DNA of 43,493 bases from an uncultured bacterium (GTDB lineage: Bacteria; Verrucomicrobiota; Kiritimatiellia; RFP12; UBA1067): the NCBI GenBank assembly GCA_902761035.1, contig CACWIW010000014.1, positions 1 through 43,493 of the forward strand. Direction: 5' to 3'. Each line of letters opens with the position of its first letter. The stretch's first letter is position 1. Shown in pieces: positions 32,382 through 39,955 of the stretch. The translations under genes and the position numbers were made by a program. A model generated the notes under the pieces. It was not told where the DNA came from. It ran no database searches and saw nothing but the letters and a program-made list of their open reading frames with translations.

Positions 32382-35261
32382 CTATCTCAAAATGATGCTT
32401 GTGGATTCCGACGGGCCCTGCGTGACAAGCGCGTAGTTGCGCGCGACGACCGTGCCCGACGAATCGTAGGCGATGAACGCGACGCAGTTCGGCTCGCCCA
32501 GCGCCGCCGTGAACGCGTCCGAAGGTATCGCCGCGCGGAACGCGCGATTTCCGTCCAACGCCTGGCGGTCCACCACGCGCACGCCGTTCACGAAGCACGA
32601 AACGCTCGCCGCCGTCGAGCCGCCGACGGTGAAATCGACGTTGAGCCTGCGTCCCTTGGGAATGTTGCCTCGCCGATTGAGGTTCGAGAACGCGATCGGC
32701 AGCGTGTCCGCATCAGGCGTGTAGGGATTCGTGGAGGTGGTCAGCTTCAGGCTCGCCATCAGCGTCGGCACGTCCGCAAACTGCTGGTCGAGCCACGCAA
32801 GACGCTGCGTGAGGTACGTCCTGAGGCGCGAGACGTCAGCCGTAAAGCTCTCTGCGCCGAGATTGTATTTCTTGTCGTGGACGGGATCCCACCTCGCGGA
32901 ATTCGCACGACACGCCTCGTTCAGGTAGTTTGTCGCCTGATCGATGAGCCCGCCCTCGGCGATGCAGGATGCGAACCGGCCACGAACCTGCCAGTAGCGC
33001 ACGAAGAGCCGCGTGCAGAACTCGGGGTTGTCGGACCACTCCTTGAAGAACGCCTGTTGCGGCACGCCGCGGTCCTGGCACTTCCACTCCTCGGCATTTG
33101 TACTCACGCGCACGCTCCCCACGCCCCAGTCGAAGTCCCACACCGGACCGAACGCGAACTTCTCGCCCTGTCCCTTGTAGCCGTAGCGGCTCTTGTAAAC
33201 GGCGTCGTTGTTGCCGAAGAGCTCCATCGCAAGCCAGTAGTTCACCATTGACTCGAAGTCGCAGTACGCACCGATGTACTTGCCCTCCGTGGAATAGCCG
33301 TCGATGGACGTGCAGGCGTCCCAATAGTTCTGGAGGAATGTCTGGCAGTAGCCGAACATCTCGGGATTCGTGCGCAGGTACTCGGGGTTCTTCAGCATCG
33401 TCTTGAGCGCGAGACGGCCGCTCGTCGTGGTAAACTTCGACGTCTCGTCATACTCGTTCGAGAACTCGAAAAGGTAGCCACCCGAGATGTCGTTCGTGAA
33501 CTTCTTGAGGAGCGTGGACGGCTGTCCGGTGAGCGTGACGCCATTCGTGACGAACGTGAAGGAGTCGGACGTGACCCACGAAAGATTCTGCTCTAGCTGC
33601 GTGGCAAGGGCGTCCTCCTGCGCGGACGTGAGGCCGTGCGCCTTCGCGAACGCCTCCGCGATGTCGCCCGCGTCCCCTTCCCAGTCGTGCACGTTCACGC
33701 GATCCTTGGCGATCCTGATGTGCTCGCAGAACTGGTACGTGCCCTGCCACGTGCCGTTGAGGACGCACTCAACCCACGTCGATTTCATTCCCAGCGAACC
33801 GATGTCGTTCGCGAAGTCGTAGGCGAGCTTGTTGCGCAGCATCGACTGGTCGTTGTAGTTCGCGAGCAGCACCCAGTGCTTCGACTTCGGGATGCCGAAC
33901 ATCGCGGTCTTCGTGCCGAGCTTGATCTTCCACGGCTTCTTCGGATAGCTCGACGTCGTGTTGCCGCGCACCTTGATCTCCATCTCGCCGTCGTAGAGCG
34001 ACTTCCATTCGTCGTTGCCCTGCGCGAACAGCCACCCGTCGTGCGTTTCCTTCTTCGCGCTCGGCGTCGCCCCGTCGTCCGTCGTGAGGTAGAGGACCGG
34101 CAGCTTCGAGAAGAAAAACTCCTTCTGCAGCACCGCCGCGCCGTCTTCGCCGTATGCGGTGAACAAGAACCAGTGGTCGTAGTCGGCAGCGGTTGGCGTG
34201 TAGGATGCACCGTCCCCGACAAAGCCCGCATCGTATTTCTTCGCCGTCGAACCGCGCCGCCACGCGAATGAATACGTCGGCTGGAGACCGAGGAACGTGC
34301 TGGCTTCCGCCGCCATCGCCCTTCCGGCGCGCGGACGCGACGTGTCGAGCGTTATCGCCGTCTCAAGTCCGCCGCCCATGCGCCGGGCCGCGCCGTCTTC
34401 GCCAAATCCGATGGTGAGGTTGCTACCCGTACCGACTTCTGTTCCGTTCGTAAGCGACACCGTGCCATCGACCACGGCGATGTCGCCTGCCGCGCCGGGG
34501 ACGATTCCCGCCGCGACGCCGTTAGTCGTCCAGTTCGCGGCATCGTTCCAGTCGCCCGACGCGCCACCGGTCCAGCGGAACACGCGCACCGCCTCGCCGT
34601 CGTCCTCTCGCCCGCCGAAGTCGGAGAAGCGCCCGTTGCCGGCGAACGAGACAGACTCCACGCCGCCCTCCGCCCTCGGCGCGGTCGTGCGGAACCACGT
34701 CGCGCCCGCCGCGTCCGCAAGACGCACATAGCCGTCGCCCTTCTTGATGAGGTAGCTCACGAGGCGGAGTCCGTCCACCGTGCGCAGCTCGATGCGTCCG
34801 TCGAACCAGACGCCTACCGCCGGCGCAATGCCATCTCCGTGAAGAGCCGTCCACCCATCGGCAGTGACGCCGACGAACACGGGCTCGCCACCGATAAGCG
34901 CCGCTGAAAGACCGGCCGCACCATCGAGATCCGGCAGCACATCTTCGAATATCTCTTCGGGACACATCCCAAAGTCGATGCGCTCCACGTCGCCGCCAGC
35001 CGACGGCGCGGACGGCTCGAAACGCACATCCCCGATTCTTGTCGTCTGCACGGCGATGCCGTTGCGGACGCCGTCATGCACGTTCGTGGCATTCGCGGGA
35101 ATCGGCGCCGCCCACGCGCCGCCTGACGCGCCAACGGCGGTCAGCGCCTGCCCGTGCGCGTAGTCCGCGAAGGACACATCGAACCAGCCGCGTTCATCTG
35201 CCCGCGCCGCCAGCGCAACGCACACGAGCGAACCGGCAACAAGATGTTTGAATCCTGTCAA
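32382..35261 (-). CDS. CotH-type protein kinase-fold secreted protein
   Basis: CotH proteins are atypical kinases; spore-coat CotH phosphorylates coat proteins, and bacterial homologues also occur beside secreted or cellulosomal proteins. The 959-aa protein has a signal peptide (HLVAGSLVCVALAARA), a ~380-residue beta-rich front part, then the CotH domain: 'MEIKVRGNTTSSYPKKPWKIKL' (near 434), 'KHWVLLANYNDQSMLRNKLAYDFA', 'NGTWQGTYQFCEHIRIAKDRVNV' and the metal-site motif 'GPVWDFDWGVG' (near 705). A C-terminal beta-domain follows. No ATG fits the signal peptide; the start is TTG at 35261 with AGGA 9 nt upstream. It lies 26 nt after a PATR adhesin gene, so an operon is likely. Confidence 0.85.
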   Translation of the reverse strand: MTGFKHLVAGSLVCVALAARADERGWFDVSFADYAHGQALTAVGASGGAWAAPIPANATNVHDGVRNGIAVQTTRIGDVRFEPSAPSAGGDVERIDFGMCPEEIFEDVLPDLDGAAGLSAALIGGEPVFVGVTADGWTALHGDGIAPAVGVWFDGRIELRTVDGLRLVSYLIKKGDGYVRLADAAGATWFRTTAPRAEGGVESVSFAGNGRFSDFGGREDDGEAVRVFRWTGGASGDWNDAANWTTNGVAAGIVPGAAGDIAVVDGTVSLTNGTEVGTGSNLTIGFGEDGAARRMGGGLETAITLDTSRPRAGRAMAAEASTFLGLQPTYSFAWRRGSTAKKYDAGFVGDGASYTPTAADYDHWFLFTAYGEDGAAVLQKEFFFSKLPVLYLTTDDGATPSAKKETHDGWLFAQGNDEWKSLYDGEMEIKVRGNTTSSYPKKPWKIKLGTKTAMFGIPKSKHWVLLANYNDQSMLRNKLAYDFANDIGSLGMKSTWVECVLNGTWQGTYQFCEHIRIAKDRVNVHDWEGDAGDIAEAFAKAHGLTSAQEDALATQLEQNLSWVTSDSFTFVTNGVTLTGQPSTLLKKFTNDISGGYLFEFSNEYDETSKFTTTSGRLALKTMLKNPEYLRTNPEMFGYCQTFLQNYWDACTSIDGYSTEGKYIGAYCDFESMVNYWLAMELFGNNDAVYKSRYGYKGQGEKFAFGPVWDFDWGVGSVRVSTNAEEWKCQDRGVPQQAFFKEWSDNPEFCTRLFVRYWQVRGRFASCIAEGGLIDQATNYLNEACRANSARWDPVHDKKYNLGAESFTADVSRLRTYLTQRLAWLDQQFADVPTLMASLKLTTSTNPYTPDADTLPIAFSNLNRRGNIPKGRRLNVDFTVGGSTAASVSCFVNGVRVVDRQALDGNRAFRAAIPSDAFTAALGEPNCVAFIAYDSSGTVVARNYALVTQGPSESTSIILR

Positions 35262-35280
35262 TCTTGTTAATCCTGTCTAA
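35251..35280. repeat. GACAGGATT-type tandem motif at the CotH start
   Basis: On the minus strand GACAGGATTAACAAGATTGA then CAGGATT: three degenerate 9-bp units that cover the ribosome site and TTG start. From memory, similar AGGATTNACAGGATT strings are scattered in environmental genomes. Confidence 0.5.
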
Positions 35281-35287
35281 AATACCG

Positions 35288-38200
35288 CTACTTGACTATG
35301 ATCACGAAGCCGGTGAGCGCATACACGCCGTCGTCGCGGCTCACGAAGGTGCGAGACGATTCTGGGTCGGCGTTCTTGAACTTGACCGTGCGAATGTTCT
35401 CAGGTGGCTCTTCCCACGTAATCGCCGGGGATTTACGGTCGACTTTGAGATCGCCCGTGTTGATGTAAATGGTCGAGTTGTCCGCGAACTTGAGCGTGTT
35501 GGCCCCTGTCGTGAACGCCGAGACGAGCGGCAGCGCGTTCGTGCGCGACGAAAGGTCGATCGTCGAGCCGCCCTGCATCGTCACGCCGTAGAACTTGTCG
35601 TGAGCCGACGGCTTGAACGTACCGGACACGTTCACCGTACCCGAACCCGTATTGGCAGTTCCGTCATACAGCGCCTCGTAGTCACGGAGATTGACCGTGC
35701 AGGCATCCGAGATGCTCATCGCACCGTTCATGCGCATCGTCAGCGTCGTCGCATCCACCGTGCCATAATAACTCGGATAAGTCCTGAACGTGCCGCCAGA
35801 AACGTTCATCGTGCCGTTGGTTATTACAACATCCTGAGCGTCATCGGCTGACATGAGGAAGCTCCCGGATGCGGAAAGCTCGACATCAAGCGTATGCTCG
35901 CCAAGGTTAATTGCATTTACACTAGCACCCCACAACCGCAGGGTTCCGGATTCGGTCGTACGGAACGTCGAATCCGCGAGAAGTGTCGTGGGTCCGAAAA
36001 TCGCGCCGCCGGTGTACCTGCCCAATGCCTCTGAAAATCCTGTCTGGAGAGTTCCGCCGTCAAGAATAATCTTATAGACGGTAAACCACACCTGTCCCTC
36101 CAGCTGCAGCGTCGCGTCCTCGCGCACGAGGATGTCCTTCCCGCTCGCGCCCATCGTCGTATGCTGGGTGGCGTTGAGCGACACCTTCACCGTGCCGTCT
36201 CGCAATTCGTTTCCGCCGGTGTAGTTCTGTCCCCTCGCCGACACAAACAGCCCCGGCCCCGACTTCACGAACTTGAGGCTGCCCGTGAGCGTAATTGCCG
36301 TATTGTTCACGGTCTCGCCTTCAGGGACGTTGAGTTCAAAGACGCCGCCTTCGGCGGATGAAGTCACCGTGAACGCCTTCGCGCCGCCGTCCGTGATGCT
36401 CGCGGGCATCTTGAGCGTGCCGCCGTTCACGTCAATCACCGTCCCTGCCTCGAAGAAGAACCTAATTCCATCGATAAGATCCAGCGTTGTTCCGGCCGCG
36501 TTCGTGAAATGGTTCGTGGTAAGCACGTACGCGGAAGGCGTGACGTTGTTCGTGAGCAGCCCGGCGTACTCCGCAGCCGTGGAGAACCGCACCTGGATGC
36601 TTTCCCCCACGCCGTCGTTCCATGCCATTTCGACGTCATTCTTGTAGAACCTCCAGCGATTCCCCTCGACGTCCCATATCGCATAGTCAGGCGTCGCGGT
36701 CGATTTCACGTAAACGCCGTTCGGACGAAGTTCCAGAACGAGCTCGCGCTGTTCGGCGGTGTCGGCGCCGTCGGCGAACTTCATTGCGAACGTGGCGGTC
36801 AGCGTACCGATGTCCTCGTCCCAGTCGATGAGCTTGTCGCCGTCAGCGACTTCGCGCGCGCCAAGGTACAGCGTGACCGCGGCGCCGCTGGCGAAGCTCA
36901 TCTTGTTGTTTCCAGTCGTGAACGCCGACGTCGCCGGCTGCGCGTCCACCCTGCCCGAAAGGTCGATCGTGGAGCCGTTCTGCATCGTGCAGCCGTAGAA
37001 CTTGCCGCTCTCGTCCTTGAACGTGCCGTACACGTTCATCGCGCCCGTGCCGGCGTTGGCAGTGCCGGTGTAGCGCGCAACGTAGTTGCTCACGTTCAGT
37101 GTATTGCCGCCCAAGTTCAACGCCCCGCCGACGTAAAATGTGGTGTTAACGGCGTTAACGACACCGCCTAGCGACATCGTCCCGTTCTGGAGGTCCACGA
37201 TGCCTTCGGTGAACGTGACACCAATCGACCCACTTGCACTGAGGCACTTCTCGCCGGCGCCAGTGAGCGCAAGCGTATGTCCGTTGAGGTTCACGGTATG
37301 GCCAGTCCAGATATGCAGCTTGCCGCCCGAGTTCACATCCAACGAGGAGTTGGCGAGAAGCCTCATGCTTCCGATGATTACGCCGTTGGCGGATGACCAC
37401 CACGTATAGATGCTGCCGCCGTCCATTACGATTGGGTAGAGAGTCAGCCAGTTTTCATTGTTGTACAGATACAGCATTGTACCGCTTCTGACGATGATTT
37501 CGGAGCCAGCCTTACCGAATTGGGATTTCTGCGTGGCGTTGAGCGTACTGGCGATTCTTCCGGCATGAATCTCCGTTCCACCTGTGTAAGTTGGATTGAC
37601 GGCATAGTTCAGCAGCAACTCGGCGGTGCCTTCTTTCACAAGCCTAACATTGCCTTGCAGTCTGGGACCAGTCAGAATCGCATATGCGGCAATGTCTATG
37701 TGGTACTCGCCAGGATCACCGGAAAGCGAATCCGTCACGACGACAGCGGATGCGACGTCGCTTGCATACAACTTGTGTCCCTTGAGGTCAATGGTCGGCG
37801 TGGCGGAATACGGAATGCTCGCGCCGAACCCGCGCCAGTCGCAGTCCGCCGTGAGCGAGCACGAGCTGATTACGAACGACCTGTACTGAAGCCGTGAAGC
37901 CTGATTGGTGGGAAGGTTGAATGTCGTCTCGCCGGAAACCGTTATCGCCGTATCCACCGTGGGAAGCGCGCCGACAAGGACGGTGCCGTTCGCGTTGAGG
38001 CACTGCCAGTTCAGAGGATCAAGCACGTCGTCCCTGTCGCCAAGGCCGACCCAGGTCGCCGTGACGGGAACCGTCGAGTTTTCGAGGAAGATCAGCTGCG
38101 TCCCGTCAGTGGAAAGCTCTATTGTGCCACCGGCGATCGTCGCCACATCCCCTATCGCCGCCCCGGCCGGGATGGAGATTCCTTCTGAGGCCGTTAAGAC

Positions 38201-39715
38201 GACAGCATGGTTCGCGAGCGACATGCCGTCGGAATTCATGACAAGCGACGCCTTCCCGTCGAGCGTCAGCGAACCCGTGATGGAAACGCCGGCGGGAATG
38301 GTGATGGTCACGTTTTCGCGAACCTTGATATCGCCGAGGGACGACATGGTCTTCAGGGCATCGGACGAATACGCGAGCGTGACGGCGGCCTTGCCGTCGC
38401 CGCGACCACAGTCGAACGTGAGCGAATCAGCCTGCGGCGCCACGTCGAACGTGAGCGTCGGATTGTCGCCGATGATCGTGAAGAACGGATTTCCAAACTT
38501 GCCGTAGCCCATCTGCATAGACCAGGAGAGGCTTTCGCCAAGTGGCTTGAACGGCAACGCATAGAGGTTGTAGGCCGCATAGCCGTTGTAATTGTAAACG
38601 GTTCCTGCGTCTTTTGCGTTCGTGTTGTTCACGAACGCACCCGTATCTGTAAAATAGTGATTGGGCCAGCCGAGTCCGTATTGCATGCGCAGCGCGCTGC
38701 CGTTGACATCATCGCCGCTGTCGGTGAAATCGCACAGCACGACTGAATCCAGCGCAGCTTCGCCTCGCAAATCAACTTTGAGATCCGTCGGGTTCCCCGC
38801 GCCGTCTGAAGTCACAATATGCTCCCACGAGGCCATTGAACGCGCGTACGGGCCCCATGAGCCGAGCCCCTTCGCGGAGATATACAAGTCGCGGAGAACA
38901 TCGAGGGAACAGCCGGTGAAAAATTTCCTGCTTGTCTTGGGCACATACGCCCCGCCGCTCGCGTCATGGAAAACAGGAATGTCATCCCACAATTCGACCG
39001 ATGCAATGTACGTCAATTCGGAAGACGAGCCGGCGCAGACGAGAATGTTGTCGCCGGTGAACTGACTGCGTATGTCTCCTACGTTCGTCATAGACACGGA
39101 TCTAAATCCGTTCAAGGTGGAGGTTGCACCAGATGGCCCGAAATACGCGGCAAATGAATTCCACTTGTCCGAAGAGACGCTCCGGTAGATCGTGGATCCG
39201 TTTGAGACATTGGGCGAGTTCTCTTCCGCGGCTCTCCCGAAATGCGTTTCGTGTCCGTAGATGAGATTTGCCGCTGAAACACCCCATACCCACGAACCCA
39301 AATCGGCAGGATTGCCGCTTGCGAGTATGCGCAGTTTGCCTGCCGACGCCGCCGGCGAGCAGAACCTGATCCTGACCATCCAGGATTTGTCGTGGACGAT
39401 GCCGGACGGAAGCGACAGTTTCAGGTGGGCGTTCTTGGGAATCGCAAGCGCGTAGTCGCCGGCAGAAAGACCTGTCTCGGACGGCGCGAGAACCGTAATA
39501 TCGCCGAGCGTTCCGTCAGTCACTGCCGTCGATGCGGTCGTGCCCGTGCAGGGGATCGCCGCGAGGCTGCCGACCGTCGGCGAGAGAATCGCCGCGCTCG
39601 TCGGATTCTCGGAGTCGTAGTTGTCGAAGTCCCACTTCGCGACGAGACCGGCCAGCGACGGAGAAGCCGCCGCCACGCAGATTGCCGCGAGTGCCATCAG
39701 TTTTCTCATGTTCAT
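35288..39715 (-). CDS. Large PATR-repeat surface adhesin
   Basis: The 1475-aa protein has a signal peptide (MNMRKLMALAAICVAAASPSLA) and a LamG/concanavalin-like front domain (~20-260). Long beta-solenoid modules follow with autotransporter-associated (PATR) repeats: 'YTGGTEIHAGRIASTLNATQ' and 'YTGGNELRDGTVKVSLNATQ', each followed by 'LDGG.L' and 'GSTIDLSGR' units. No C-terminal autotransporter barrel, LPXTG or PEP-CTERM is seen. The end, DDGVYALTGFVIIVK, closely matches the end of the neighbouring adhesin. AGGA lies 9 nt before the ATG at 39715; an extension further upstream is unlikely. A promoter lies at 39748-39776. CotH follows by 26 nt. Confidence 0.8.
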   Translation of the reverse strand: MNMRKLMALAAICVAAASPSLAGLVAKWDFDNYDSENPTSAAILSPTVGSLAAIPCTGTTASTAVTDGTLGDITVLAPSETGLSAGDYALAIPKNAHLKLSLPSGIVHDKSWMVRIRFCSPAASAGKLRILASGNPADLGSWVWGVSAANLIYGHETHFGRAAEENSPNVSNGSTIYRSVSSDKWNSFAAYFGPSGATSTLNGFRSVSMTNVGDIRSQFTGDNILVCAGSSSELTYIASVELWDDIPVFHDASGGAYVPKTSRKFFTGCSLDVLRDLYISAKGLGSWGPYARSMASWEHIVTSDGAGNPTDLKVDLRGEAALDSVVLCDFTDSGDDVNGSALRMQYGLGWPNHYFTDTGAFVNNTNAKDAGTVYNYNGYAAYNLYALPFKPLGESLSWSMQMGYGKFGNPFFTIIGDNPTLTFDVAPQADSLTFDCGRGDGKAAVTLAYSSDALKTMSSLGDIKVRENVTITIPAGVSITGSLTLDGKASLVMNSDGMSLANHAVVLTASEGISIPAGAAIGDVATIAGGTIELSTDGTQLIFLENSTVPVTATWVGLGDRDDVLDPLNWQCLNANGTVLVGALPTVDTAITVSGETTFNLPTNQASRLQYRSFVISSCSLTADCDWRGFGASIPYSATPTIDLKGHKLYASDVASAVVVTDSLSGDPGEYHIDIAAYAILTGPRLQGNVRLVKEGTAELLLNYAVNPTYTGGTEIHAGRIASTLNATQKSQFGKAGSEIIVRSGTMLYLYNNENWLTLYPIVMDGGSIYTWWSSANGVIIGSMRLLANSSLDVNSGGKLHIWTGHTVNLNGHTLALTGAGEKCLSASGSIGVTFTEGIVDLQNGTMSLGGVVNAVNTTFYVGGALNLGGNTLNVSNYVARYTGTANAGTGAMNVYGTFKDESGKFYGCTMQNGSTIDLSGRVDAQPATSAFTTGNNKMSFASGAAVTLYLGAREVADGDKLIDWDEDIGTLTATFAMKFADGADTAEQRELVLELRPNGVYVKSTATPDYAIWDVEGNRWRFYKNDVEMAWNDGVGESIQVRFSTAAEYAGLLTNNVTPSAYVLTTNHFTNAAGTTLDLIDGIRFFFEAGTVIDVNGGTLKMPASITDGGAKAFTVTSSAEGGVFELNVPEGETVNNTAITLTGSLKFVKSGPGLFVSARGQNYTGGNELRDGTVKVSLNATQHTTMGASGKDILVREDATLQLEGQVWFTVYKIILDGGTLQTGFSEALGRYTGGAIFGPTTLLADSTFRTTESGTLRLWGASVNAINLGEHTLDVELSASGSFLMSADDAQDVVITNGTMNVSGGTFRTYPSYYGTVDATTLTMRMNGAMSISDACTVNLRDYEALYDGTANTGSGTVNVSGTFKPSAHDKFYGVTMQGGSTIDLSSRTNALPLVSAFTTGANTLKFADNSTIYINTGDLKVDRKSPAITWEEPPENIRTVKFKNADPESSRTFVSRDDGVYALTGFVIIVK

Positions 39716-39747
39716 TCGTTGAATTCCTTTTAGGGCTGATTGCAAAT

Positions 39748-39776
39748 ATCATACCATTATCCTTGCATATTAGCAA
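39748..39776 (-). promoter_or_regulatory. Promoter of the adhesin-CotH operon
   Basis: TTGCTA (39771-39776), 17-bp spacer, TATGAT with TGG in front (39748-39753) on the minus strand. Confidence 0.6.
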
Positions 39777-39807
39777 GGACGATTTTCAACTGTATCCCAG
39801 CGGCCCG

Positions 39808-39948
39808 CACTGGAAACTCCACCATCTTGGCGGTGGAATGGTGGGGCGAGCCGTCCTCGGCGAGCCGCCCACCCCACTGGGCATCTCGCCCGTTCGGGGT
39901 GGCGGGCGTCTCGCCCGCAACTGGGACAACGGGCGTCCCGCCCGTTGC
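39808..39948. repeat. 141-bp palindrome-rich dispersed repeat, copy 1
   Basis: Copy 1 aligns with 42728-42854 along its whole length, differing by a 14-bp insertion and scattered changes. It contains stacked hairpins: CCACC/GGTGG, CGGGC-GTCTC-GCCCG and ACGGGC-GTCCC-GCCCGT. It begins 8 nt past the stop of the 39956 adhesin gene. Confidence 0.8.
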
Positions 39949-39955
39949 GCGCGGG

